Positions 1 to 29,984 of a DNA stretch of 64,000 nt are shown here, one piece after another. The position numbers were made by a program, and so were the translations under genes. The DNA is from Plumapathes pennacea (taxonomy: Eukaryota; Cnidaria; Anthozoa; Antipatharia; Myriopathidae). The notes beneath the pieces are model-generated. The model searched no databases, was not told where the DNA came from, and saw only the letters and a program-made list of their open reading frames with translations. The stretch is from contig OZ038462.1 in assembly GCA_964036295.1 (NCBI GenBank), forward strand, positions 33,004,355-33,068,354. Reading direction: 5' to 3'. Each line of letters opens with the position of its first letter. Within the stretch, counting starts at the first letter, position 1.

Positions 1-291
1 ATTTTTTGCTATGATTGTTTGGTACTTTGTCAGGTGAAATTTTTTTGTCGCAACAGTTGAATTATGAAACTTGATTGGACAATACATTCTCCATTGATCA
101 TCCATGCTTACGTAGTCCAAGAGCAACCAACACTGGAGGAAAGGGTTTCCTTCTCTTCTCTGAATACACACATACTGTTCCTTACAATATTGGGGACTGC
201 AGTGTTGGCCAGAGCTTGGCCCACTGGCTTGCAGTGTGTGTCACTGGGTGATGTTTGGGTGTCTCAAATCAGTTTGTACTCTTGTGTTTAG

Positions 292-3200
292 GTGTTGTTG
301 CTTTGTTGATTATTTACTTTGTTGTGCGTCATCACTGGAGGAGGGAAGAAGAGGAAACTCGTTGGATGTATCACTTTGTGGAGAAGATCATCGGTAGGTT
401 AATGTTGTGGTTGCTGTTGCACATTCTTGTTGGTTTCGTTGACCAAAGTTCATGTTTTGAGCATTTTATAAGTTCAATTTATCCAGACGACATTGAAACA
501 GTAGCATCCTCTATTACAGATGTCTTGAGGGAGCACCATGATGCAAGTAAGAATGACAAGGTGTTGCTGCCGTATCTTCCCATCCCGCACGTCCGTGATA
601 TGCTCATACCCCCCTCTGACAGGTTAGTGCTCCCAAACCATCGTGCTTAGTGTAAATTTGCGTAGGCCCACGAGGAGCATTCCTAAAAATGCGTAACGAG
701 AACGAAAAATGCATACAGTGAAAATATTGACCTTAAGTCTGGCGTATGTTCTACACAATCGTTCGCGATTATTTTCCGGTAATGTCTTGAACATGTTAAA
801 GTTGAGTTAGAAAAGTGAAACTCGTCAGTGTCCAAGTTCTGAGTCACGCTTTAGTTACGCTAGTCACGCATTAATCGCGCATTAGTCACGCATTTGTGTG
901 GTGTGGGACGTTTCAAAGTGCGTACACAAATGTCCGGATAGAATGCGTAGGCAGTTTTAACAATGCATTATTTGCGCAGAATTGTGAGTGAAATGCGATG
1001 TCTGCTAAATAGACATTAGGGGCTGTGTGTATTTGTGTAGGGGTGGGGTGGGGTGGGAGAAGGACCAGATAGAGCCTCAGACAGGCAACGAAAAAGTGGA
1101 TAAACAGATCCTAAACTGCACTGAAATTCAACTGAAAAATCTCAAAACCAAAACTTGACACTGAGGTCGTTCCCATCCCTTCAGTTACTTGTGTTTCTTT
1201 TTTAATGCATATGTGGCCACATTGACTCTTTTTGGGGATTTGTTGCAGGCAAAAGTTATCCAAATCCTGGAATCGAGCTGTCAGATTTCTGAGCGCAAAC
1301 GAATCTCGGATCCGAGTGGAAAGTCAGAGAATTGCCGGAGAAGACTTTGAAGTTTGGCGGTGGATCCACACGGTCACCCCAAGAAACCCTAATACCAAAA
1401 GTCTGGTCGTAAGTGAAACAGATTCTCTCTCGGTTTCTTATGACTGCATTTCGTGACTTCTTTTTTCGCTATCCAGGGAAGCAAGCAGGGAAAGTTTTGG
1501 CAAGGGCAAGGTGAGGTTGTTGTTGTTGTTTACTCTACAAGTTGTTGTTCTTGCATCGTCACTAGGCAACCACAAGTGCGAACTTACTCACTGAGTGGTT
1601 TTCGGATGACTGTCGAAAATCAAACCCAAAGAAATTGCATCGCTAACTACGAAGGCTGTAAGAAAACACTTTCAGCCAACCAGAAGCCAAAGCACTTTGC
1701 GTTTGGTTCTGCCATGAAGTAGGTGCGAGGAAAGGCCATCGCTATATGCTTGCTTGCATGAGCAGATCGCAATCGAGTTTTGTTTCTGTTCTTGATTGGC
1801 CAACTTGTTTGGGCCAGTCAAACACACCACAACATGTCAAACACCAGTGAAACACAACATTGGCTCTGACCAAGGGCTAACGCTCGAAACGTCAGCTACT
1901 GTTACTCTTACGGCGCTCCAGTACCTCGATCAACTTTCAGTTGAAACACCAGCGTTTATATCACCACGCCGACGCAGTTAATCTAATTCCCTTAAGAGCT
2001 GGTATCACACAAACACAACATAGTCGAAAGCAATCACCACCACAGTCAACAACATCATGACAAGTGGCAGCAGTTAGTAGTACAAGCTTGAGTTCAGATT
2101 TCTAACACTCAGTGCTCGAAATTGGCGTTTCTCCAGTCGTCCAAGAAATCCAAAATTGGGCGATTGGTTTTGTTTTGAGCCCTGTGTATATGCGTATCAT
2201 TTTTTTGTTGCAGCTTTTGAGAACTTCCAGTCTGCCGTCAACCCGCCGATCATAAGTCCATCTCCTTGTCTGAAAATCAGAAACATGTTTGAACCCGTCA
2301 TGTAAGTGTTGTTATTTACGCACAGGAAACACTTATGAAGGATAAACAAATCATGAGGTCAGGATCATTAAAAGTCAGTGTCAATACATGAGCATGCCTC
2401 GCTACCTAAAAAATGGCTGCCTCTTGTGACCTGAAGCAATTCACCAGAGTATATACAACCAAGAGGCAAACGAACCAACTAACCAATCATCCAAGAAAAA
2501 AAAAAGGCAAAAAAGAAACACTAACTAGCATTATAAAGTAACTATTATACTACGCGCGCTCTGATTGACTAATAACCGTGTAAGGTGAGAGTATATTACA
2601 CGCTGACGTGATACGTGGTGTATTTTGTTGACAAATTATTTTATAAAGGAAACATATAATGCGTTCCCGTGTAATATAGTCCATCTAAACTCTTGGGAAG
2701 TTGGGAGAACACTCGAGTAGCGGGAAACCACTTGACGGCCTCGTGGGGTTTCTCAACACTACTCTCGTGTTCTCCCAACTTCCCGCGTGTTTGGATGAGG
2801 CTATATTACACGGGAACGCGTTATATATTTCTTAAAACCAACCAGCCAGCCAACCGAAAACATCCAACATACATACATAAACCAACAGTCATTAAGGAGC
2901 AAAGTGGGAATCCATAACCCAACCCAACGGAAATCAGCATTTTTTCCATATAATATCGCGGCTACTAACTCGAGACGCTGTAAAACTTTTCAGGGAAGTC
3001 GATGAGGCGTGGCACATCATGATTCAAGACGCCATTGTAGAGAAGTGTAGTGAAAGCGGTTCCAACATTGTGCACATCGCTGTGGACAAGAGTTCTAGCG
3101 AGGTGAGCAGCTGACATAAACTGTTTTATCTGTCGTTTTGTCTCTGCATTTTGCATCAGTTTGTTTTTCATTCCTCCCCCTCCCCCTGACAAAAGCGTTT

Positions 3201-4398
3201 AATCAGCTGCTTTTTGACTTAGCTGAAGTACTAATACACGGGAAACATAGTCTTACTTTTGAAAGCTTGCTGCATAAGCTCACGGTACTTATCACACTAC
3301 TCAAGAAGAAAAATAATGTACGAGTGCTGTTTTGAGAATTTATGATTCGATTATCTTTCATCTGAGTAAACTATCAAATGCCAAGTTCTCCTTACCATAT
3401 GATATATATCTGGTGAGAAAATTGAAGGTGATCACTCTTGAGAGTGGAAGGCTTAATTGGCAATGATGTTATATGATGCTGAATTGGAACTCTGTCACTG
3501 TTTCATTAGCGGATAACACTGAATTGCCCAAATATTGAAAGTTTTAAAGAGCAATTCTGATTGTGTGTTTATAGTTTGTGAAAACTGATTTGTTTGGGCT
3601 TGTTATAGGGCTGCGTGTATGTGAAATGCGACTCTCACAAGTCAGCGGGAACGGCGTTCAGAAGTCTACATGGATGCTGGTTCGACGGTGAGAGCTGCTG
3701 ACACTTTTTGACAGATAGGCAGGATAAATTAATAAAGTGCATGCAGCCAAATCCGTATTAACGGACACCTCTCTGAGGCGGACACTTTGTAGGAGCGGCC
3801 CCTGTCAGTCATTTACTTTTACTTTTACTGGCTCTGTCACCTGTCTAAAACGGACAGTTGGAGCTGGTCCCGAGGGTATCCGTCTAAGAGACAGTTGACT
3901 GTACACACATAAAGTACGAACAAACTGATGAACGCTCTTGAAAGTGCACGAGTAAAATCGGGGAGCGTAGAGTAACACTACCAGAGGAGACTTCTCCGGC
4001 TAATGGACGGTTTAGTGTTACGATAGGAGACTTCACGTATTGCTTATAACTGACTCGGTCTAAAAGCGATCATCGCCGACTTGGAATGGGTGTGGGCGAC
4101 AGACGAGAGTACTTACATAAACGTTAATACTTGTTGTAAAAAAATGTGTTCCTATTGATGACCTGTAGCTTTACTGTCAGTATGTCGGCTGTAACACCGA
4201 AAGTTAACCACTGGTGTGTTCCCAGGTCGCTTGGTTGCCGTCAAATATCTGACCATCAAGCGTTATCACCAACGCTTTCCCGCGGCGCAAGAAGCCACTC
4301 GACCACTAAAGCTGTCCGGCAAGTCACCTTCATCTCTCGTCACTTTTGACCCGGATGCTGACGTGGCTGACTTTAATGATTCTGACGTGGAGGTTTGA
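292..4398 (+). CDS. LEMD3: MAN1/LEMD3-type inner nuclear membrane protein, C-terminal part (5' end outside window)
   Basis: Eight exons join in phase: 292-393, 487-622, 1249-1408, 1477-1510, 2214-2301, 2994-3102, 3609-3687 and 4226-4398 (TGA), about 293 codons. The first visible exon encodes a hydrophobic segment ([11 protein letters not shown]) followed by basic residues, matching the second transmembrane helix of MAN1. Next comes the MAN1-Src1 C-terminal winged-helix region, with [37 protein letters not shown] and [12 protein letters not shown]. The end is an RRM/UHM-like fold ([47 protein letters not shown]). Presence of the RRM favours LEMD3 over LEMD2. In vertebrates this nucleoplasmic tail binds R-SMADs and DNA and damps TGF-beta/BMP signalling; that role is family knowledge. 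The N-terminal LEM domain and first membrane helix lie upstream of the window. Confidence 0.9.
1593..1800 (+). repeat. Partial copy of the 6124-6442 inverted-repeat element
   Basis: Position 1593 begins with GAGTGGTTTTCGGATGACTG, one mismatch from the terminal repeat of the element at 6124-6442. It is followed by similar AAACCAAA-rich and 'attggcc' interior sequence. It lies in a LEMD3 intron. The right end is not clear. Confidence 0.5.
1866..1900 (+). repeat. Dispersed motif shared with intron 15 of WDR19
   Basis: The stretch around GGGCTAACGCTCGAAACG recurs at 16476-16510 (GGGCTAACGCTCAAAACG), flanked in both places by 'gac(c/g)aa' and '(g)tcagc/ccagc'. I regard it as the tail of a high-copy retroelement. 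The family cannot be named from sequence alone. Confidence 0.4.
2650..2830. mobile_element. Fold-back (hairpin) element in LEMD3 intron
   Basis: Two arms of about 70 bp (2650-2720 and 2759-2830) are near-perfect reverse complements. They share the core TATTACACGGGAACGC, and ACACTCGAGTAG on the left pairs with CTACTCTCGTGT on the right. The loop is about 40 bp and is itself partly palindromic. No coding capacity. This is consistent with a MITE or fold-back transposon. Confidence 0.75.
3741..3903. mobile_element. Pogo-like non-autonomous element fragment
   Basis: Opposed motifs ACGGACACCTCTCTGAGGCGG (left) and GGTATCCGTCTAAGAGACAG with terminal TTGACTGTA (right) are arranged as imperfect inverted repeats. 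A related fragment ending in TTGACTGT lies at 11669-11810. Similar 'cacctctct...ttgactgta' elements are typical short TIR transposons. Family assignment is inference. Confidence 0.4.
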
Positions 4399-4599
4399 GG
4401 CGTTTTCACGCGGTACTGATGGTTTGTGACGTGAAGGACGAACTGCTGTGTTCGTCTGTAAACGTGACTTCCAGTGCCGAACCAAACCGCTTTCACAATG
4501 TTCAGAGTGAAACAAATCAAGATCTGCACGATTCTTTTCATAACACGTGACCAAGCCCTCAGTGATGACGTCATGCGCTTTTTTAGGGGCCTGGGGCCA

Positions 4600-4780
4600 G
4601 ATTCATCAACTGTACTTTTGCACGCACGGAACTGTTCATAAGTACGACTTACGCATCATAAACATGACTTTATACGCATACTATCTTGTGCAAGATAGTA
4701 TGCGAAAGTTATACCGATGCGTAAGTTATGTACTTACGAACATATTGGTGCGTACGGAAGTTTGGCTAATACGCCCCTTG
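4600..4780. mobile_element. Palindromic element
   Basis: Perfect 14-bp arms CGCATACTATCTTG (4675-4688) and CAAGATAGTATGCG (4691-4704) are separated by 2 bp. Weaker outer pairing continues to about 4600 and 4780 ('cttacgcatc' against 'gatgcgtaag'; 'gtacgactta' against 'gcgtacggaa'). Non-coding; probably a small MITE or a decayed hairpin. Confidence 0.5.
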
Positions 4781-6123
4781 GTTTTTTTAGCGAACCTGGC
4801 AAGAGTCGTTTGAACAGGCGCTTTAGAGAAGGGTTGATTTATGCAGTATTTGCCAGCCACGTCATCACGTGACAAGGTTGGCGTAAATTTCTTTGCTGTG
4901 GAACTTCGTCGCAAGGTCTCAGATTTGTTTGGACTTTGAACATTTTTAATACAGCTTTTTTCGACACTGGAAGTCCGATGTGGAATGTTTAAAGACGGGA
5001 CCATGTAAAAAGAGTGAACAACGTAACTGTGGAAAGATGAACATCACCAACAAGGCATCATACAGTTCACAACTTCTAACAATTTCACAGACTATATCTG
5101 AGAGCTTACGTTTTCCTTGAGTTTTAATGGTTTGTATGAAAAGCGCGATGTACATGGACAGCTGTGGGCGGGATAGCCCAAGGAGTTTGGTCGTCGGCGG
5201 GGTTTGGAAAAGAGACTGGGAAAAGATATGCGATTCCCTGGCTGTTTTCCCTACCCTGCGGCCTGAGGGGGCGGGGCAAGGGAAAGAGCCCGGGAGCAAG
5301 GAAGCTCGTTCGTATTAATATTAATCAAACATTGTTGGACACCGACTTGTGTCTGGTACACATTACGCTGTATCTGTACAAACGGGTCAAGTTCAAATTC
5401 TGTTCTATTTTGAGATCACGCGGTCTAATGTAAACTCGCATTGCTTGAGATAGACATGTGAGACATATTTACCTCTGTGAAAGCATTTACTGCAGTAAAC
5501 GTACCACGTGTGTAGACAAATTTACAAATCCTGGGTAAATGTAGTTCAGGACAATAGAAAATTTACCGTAGTAAATGCCATGTTTGCCATCTTGCAGGGC
5601 ATGGTAAATGCAAATATACCGCGGTAATATTTTAACTGCGATAAATGATTCTCGTTTAATCACGGCATTAGTCTTAGCTGATCACCAGATATTTTCACCT
5701 TACTTCTCTCTCCTAAGCGTCTCATATATTGCAGGGAGAAAATTGAGGTTGGCCTGATACACCGTTTGAGGAGCGTAGCTGCCATTAGAACAGACATTAT
5801 ATGTTATAAATCAGCTCATTTCATTTTTTCTGAAACTTAGTTCACTCAAAATGAAGTGCTACTTCGGATGGTCTGGCCTTTGCTCACGGTGCTTAGCCGC
5901 TGGGTGGGCGATCGCGGGCTCTAAAACACTATCGGCCAGAAAGTAAAGCAGTTGATTGTGCCACTATGTTTGGCGTGCTTCGAACGTTCAATGTTTACAT
6001 CAAACGTGGGTTAGCGGCGTGCCCCCCAAAATATATATACTGTTAAGAATATACACTTTAGAGAATAAAGGATTTTTTAAACTTTGCCAAGGTGGCCTGC
6101 AATCTTTATGACGATCAGTAATC

Positions 6124-6442
6124 ATAGAGCGGTTTTCGGATGACTGTCGAAAGTAATCATGTCATTGCTTTGGTTTTGCGTTTGCTTCGCTTTCGGATTG
6201 GTCCACACGAGTTTGTCAGCATGCTCAGCCAATCAGGAACAAAACCAAACCAAAACCAAACACTTCTCACGCAAGCGATGGCGTGTACTCGCACTGCTGA
6301 TTGGAAAGTAAAACCAAACGCAAGACCAAACACAAATTACTTTGGCTTCTGATTGGCTGAACTGTTTTCTCTCAGTCTCTGTGATTGGCCTGTGTGATTA
6401 CTTTGGTTTTGGTTTTCGACAGTCATCCGAAAACGGCTCTAT
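6124..6442. mobile_element. 319-bp MITE with 29-bp terminal inverted repeats
   Basis: The left end reads ATAGAGCGGTTTTCGGATGA and continues to 6152. The right end (6414-6442) is its reverse complement with one mismatch in 29. TA at each edge fits a TA target duplication. The interior is rich in AACCAAAACC and its complement, giving secondary hairpins. No open frame. A truncated relative lies at 1593. Confidence 0.8.
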
Positions 6443-7064
6443 GCAGCCTGGGCCCTCTTGGCTGTTCATCAAGTGTCCCTGCACATCATTCAAGCTTGAC
6501 AGGCCACACCTTTCATAACAAGCAAAACCGATCGACAATTTTATTGCAGGCCTCGTTGATATCGTTTGACTTTCTTCCACCAGCGTTTACTCTTGGACTT
6601 GGAAAATTTTTATTTGGAAATTGTAAAAAAATATAGGCTGGCGCGATCACGTGTTGTTTTGAGCTGTAGTGCTCGCGCGGTGTAACCAAGCAGAACATGC
6701 GTACTATTTCGTACTGTATCTATTTTATTTTATAATTTCGGTCGAAACGCGGTCGTTGCCCAATAGAAGACGCACTCAAATTAAACTGCATGTATCACAT
6801 TTCTGGTGGCGTGTGACTGTCAGCCGAATGAGTCAAATTATGCAAACGTTTTCAGTTAATTAGTTGACTGACCTGGAACAGGCTTTTAACTAAATTTTGA
6901 GTGGAGTAGAAGACTTGGCGCTCACACACAAAAAAATAATTCACAGTTCCTGATAATGCTACACCGATAAAGGGTAACAATCTCACTGTTTGGACGTTAC
7001 AGAGAGTTGACAATCTGAATCGACATTTTGGGCGAAAGAAAAGTCGAAAGCAGCAAAGTTTCGT

Positions 7065-7874
7065 ATGGATCCTCTTGTCCAAATGCCTTTCACCCAAGCA
7101 ACTCGAGATGTCATCGGACCAGCGAAAGTTCTGCCCGAAAATGATCACTCCGGTCAACCTCCGTGTGTGTCTGCGCTAGACGACAACTCTGTATTGAAGA
7201 GGCCTCTGCCTCATGAGATACAACACTGGCGTAGGTTGACCATCATCGTATGTGCCTTGTCCATTTACCTGACCCTTCTCTTGAGTATGGTTGGGTTTGT
7301 GAGCTCGGTACACTCAGGAAGCTCCGCCACGCTGGCCATCGCGTTTGACGCCTTATTAGCAATCATATCGTCCGGTACAGTCATCTGGAGGTTTTGTTCA
7401 AAGGAAGAGAAAAATTGCGAACGTCTGAAAAAGGAGAGACGAGCTTGCTTCATCATCGCCTTGTGCTTCATCGTGTCAGCCATCTTAGTCAGCATCCATT
7501 CTTTAGTGACTCTGATCGAAGATGACGTGCCCCAACAACCTGAGTCCACTCTGGTCTTCGCTATCGTCAATTCCGTGTTCTACTTTCTCCTGTTCCTTGC
7601 TAAGTATTCCCTCGCTGAGAAGCTGCAAAGCGCTTCGCTCAGAGCCGACTCAGTCGACGCCATCACTGGCGCAGCTACCGCCTTCAGCGTGGTAATCTGC
7701 ACGATAATTGTCGAGGAGGTCCAGGATGCATGGTTTGTCGACGCCTGTGTTGCTTTAGCCATTGCAATACTGACCTTCTTTTACGGGCTCCAGCTTCTTG
7801 TTCGTGTCATCCGTGCGCGGACAGCTGGTGAGGGGAGTTCTGGTAAACTTGAAGAATGGTCGAAATTACTGTAG
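7065..7874 (+). CDS. TMEM163: TMEM163-like membrane protein (cation-diffusion-facilitator-related), intronless
   Basis: A single 269-residue frame starting at ATG 7065. The N-terminal 55 residues are polar. Six membrane segments follow, at roughly residues 58-80, 87-108, 125-148, 161-181, 197-219 and 224-245, as in TMEM163, a zinc-binding/efflux protein of vesicles and plasma membrane. The family landmark after helix 1 is present (AIAFDALLAIISSGTVIWRF). The second acidic residue of the vertebrate D-x-x-x-D site is Ala99 here (D95-A-L-L-A99), while helix 5 carries D195-S-V-D198. The linker at about 109-124 is strongly basic. The gene sits alone between LEMD3 and WDR19. Absence of introns, unlike its neighbours, suggests origin as a retrocopy; the frame is intact. 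It could be a TMEM163 paralogue rather than the strict orthologue. Confidence 0.75.
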   Translation: MDPLVQMPFTQATRDVIGPAKVLPENDHSGQPPCVSALDDNSVLKRPLPHEIQHWRRLTIIVCALSIYLTLLLSMVGFVSSVHSGSSATLAIAFDALLAIISSGTVIWRFCSKEEKNCERLKKERRACFIIALCFIVSAILVSIHSLVTLIEDDVPQQPESTLVFAIVNSVFYFLLFLAKYSLAEKLQSASLRADSVDAITGAATAFSVVICTIIVEEVQDAWFVDACVALAIAILTFFYGLQLLVRVIRARTAGEGSSGKLEEWSKLL

Positions 7875-7889
7875 GATGGTCTAAATGGC

Positions 7890-7895
7890 AATAAA
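7890..7895 (+). terminator. Polyadenylation signal AATAAA of the TMEM163-like gene
   Basis: A canonical AATAAA lies 16 bp after the stop codon, followed by a T/GT-rich stretch (gttggtggtacgctttg). The 3' UTR would be very short. Confidence 0.6.
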
Positions 7896-9047
7896 AAATT
7901 GTTTTAACAAGTTGGTGGTACGCTTTGTCGATTCTTTGTCGAGTTTGTTTCCTTTAGAGTTAGCGTAAGTAACTAAATGAGACACCGCGCAAAATGTCGC
8001 AAAGCTCATTACAGTAACCCATTGCCTGCTTGCTAGTCTTAGTTCATGTGGATTAACGTGGCCACCACCCACACAACTGGCGACAAACATTGACGCGGTT
8101 TGAACGCGCCGGTCAGAACGCCAAATGAGCAAAATTGACTTTTTTAGACTAAAACTAAAATACCATGTACACTTTTCCCGCAAATTTTCCGCTTTAATTT
8201 ATTTTTTGGTTTATAAAAATAAAGCTGTGCTCATGAGCGTGCTCAAATTAGACTTTGTGCCTTCGTCCTGCAAAGTTGAATTTATTTTAATGATTTCTGT
8301 TGCGTAAAAGCACGACTGCACAAAGAGGCTTTTATTTGCTGATTGTGCATCTCCTCGGAAGCGCAATGTGGATTTTCTTTTCCGACCTGCGGAACCCAAC
8401 TAGGATTCAATGTTCTATTAGCTGACAAGTCATTTGCATGAATTCCACAGGCTTATAACCACTTCCATAGTAATCTGAAATGGACTTAAATTTTACTTGG
8501 AAGAGGTAAAGATAATAGCGGATCCAAAACACTGACTATAGTCCTAAAACAAAGGGAAAACATAACTGTGCTTACTATGTTCCACACTGAAACAAACAGA
8601 AACAAAAAAAAAAACATGTTATTATTACTATTATTATTCGTGGTCGTGTAGTGTATTTTTGTTATTTGATACTCTAGTCGAATTATCAAAATGCCGATTC
8701 TATTTTAAAATCCTATCTGAACGACTATCATGAATAGCCAGTGTTTGGCGCGACAAAATATTGAACGGCACGCACCTCACAGATGCGAAAGTCCTGTATT
8801 TTAGATTCCAGGTTTACGCGGCCAGAAGTAGCACGTTTTTTTGTGAATTTTTAATGTCAGAAATTGAAATATTTTATGACACTCAGTTGCCTCTCTACAA
8901 AAATTATATCCGTGGTTCCTAAAACTAATGCATTTAGACCGTAGCCTGCGTAGCAAGCGTTTCCCCCGCGATACGCGATGCGAAGTGCATACGTCTGCCG
9001 CCGAGGAGCCCTGGGACTGGTTCTAAGTCGAGGCTATAATTTATTCC
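7896..9047. other. Intergenic region TMEM163-WDR19, no gene seen
   Basis: AT-rich sequence without a convincing coding frame. Around 8941 lies GTAGCCTGCGTAGCAAGCG, a motif that recurs in degenerate form near 57903 and looks like the end of a dispersed repeat. Confidence 0.45.
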
Positions 9048-9057
9048 AAGATGGCGG
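9048..9057 (+). promoter_or_regulatory. YY1-like promoter motif before WDR19
   Basis: AAGATGGCGG, followed by TTTT, lies 72-81 bp before the first WDR19 ATG. This matches the AAGATGGCGGC consensus that in metazoan TATA-less promoters sits close to the transcription start. It suggests a housekeeping-type initiator here. No TATA box is apparent. Confidence 0.45.
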
Positions 9058-9129
9058 TTTTTCGGTTGTCAGAGTGAGCTTCGTAAACATTGAGAAAGCC
9101 GCTTAGTTTGCCGTCCTTGGAGTCGAAAA

Positions 9130-29082
<19,953 letters not shown>

Positions 29083-29297
29083 GACAACGACAACAACAGC
29101 TGTTGCGGGAATCTTGGTCGAGATGCTGGTCTCCAGTTCAAGGCCACTCATGGGTCCCGCTATTGCTGGCCAGTGGTTACAAGATTCTACGGCTGTCAGT
29201 TGTTTTATATTTTATTTTGTGCACTTTTAAGGAGTAAGGTACTTTGCAGTGGATTGTACAGAATCGACAGACTGTCTTGTTCAAAATTGCAACTGTA

Positions 29298-29303
29298 AAT
29301 AAA
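29298..29303 (+). terminator. WDR19 polyadenylation signal
   Basis: AATAAA lies 216 bp after the WDR19 stop codon, in a 3' UTR whose sequence (for example TTCAAAATTGCA) is also recognisable in the duplicated copy near 38530. Confidence 0.7.
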
Positions 29304-29984
29304 AAAGCGTTTGATTAAAGGTTTTGTGGCGATTATAAAAGAAGAACCCCGTACACACGTGGACTCGGGCTCCGCTCATCATTTTACCCTGCTGAACAAA
29401 CATTTATAAATGCCAAATAACCTGTCTCGCCACTAGTTGTAAAGGCATCTATAATGTTAAAAGTTTTCCAAGTATTGTACTGTAAATTGTGGTCTTTATC
29501 TTTATTCGAGTCTTGGGTTTCCGCTGTAACTCGAGTAATGATCACGGTAAAACGAAGCAATTCTTGTACCAACACTATATTCATATTTGAGAAATTTGTA
29601 CATCTTGATGCCAAGCATCTTCTACTGTAACACCGAAAAATATTTAACCAAAACTCTTCAAGGAATAGGAGGACGACTATTCTTATCAAACTCTTATTTT
29701 GCAATGATAACGCACGTATTACTGCACATATCGAGCTAGGAAGGCAACCAAAATCACTCACATCTTCCGTGACGCTTCCTGACTATTTTCGGTGTTACTC
29801 ACACATGATCATTCTACAAAGTCAAACTAGGAAATCAGAATAAATCATAGAAATAATGCTTCCAATTCTGGTACAGACTTTGTGCTTGCATTGCTAAAAT
29901 TTACAGCGGAAATCCTCTTAATTCTTAGAGACTGTTTATGAGCTGTTCACCTTGAATCCGGACCCTGCTTGGATGTGATTCAAA
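29304..29984. other. Intergenic stretch between convergent WDR19 and TPR-CHAT gene 1
   Basis: It must hold the 3' UTR of the minus-strand TPR-CHAT gene. The longest open frame is unremarkable and I see no gene in it. Confidence 0.5.

Larger units (their letters stand above)
4399..7064. other. Intergenic region LEMD3-TMEM163, no gene seen
   Basis: The short open frames here have no recognisable family features. The stretch holds the LEMD3 3' UTR (no convincing close polyadenylation signal), a palindromic element near 4600-4780, a run of diverged 'gtaaatgcaaat/tttaccgcggta' motifs at about 5460-5660, and the 319-bp inverted-repeat element at 6124-6442. Confidence 0.5.

Noticed and set aside
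8941..8957. X-box (RFX site) for the ciliary gene WDR19
   Set aside because: GTAGCC and AGCAAG resemble half-sites, but the spacing is 5 bp instead of 0-3 and the segment looks like a dispersed repeat end.
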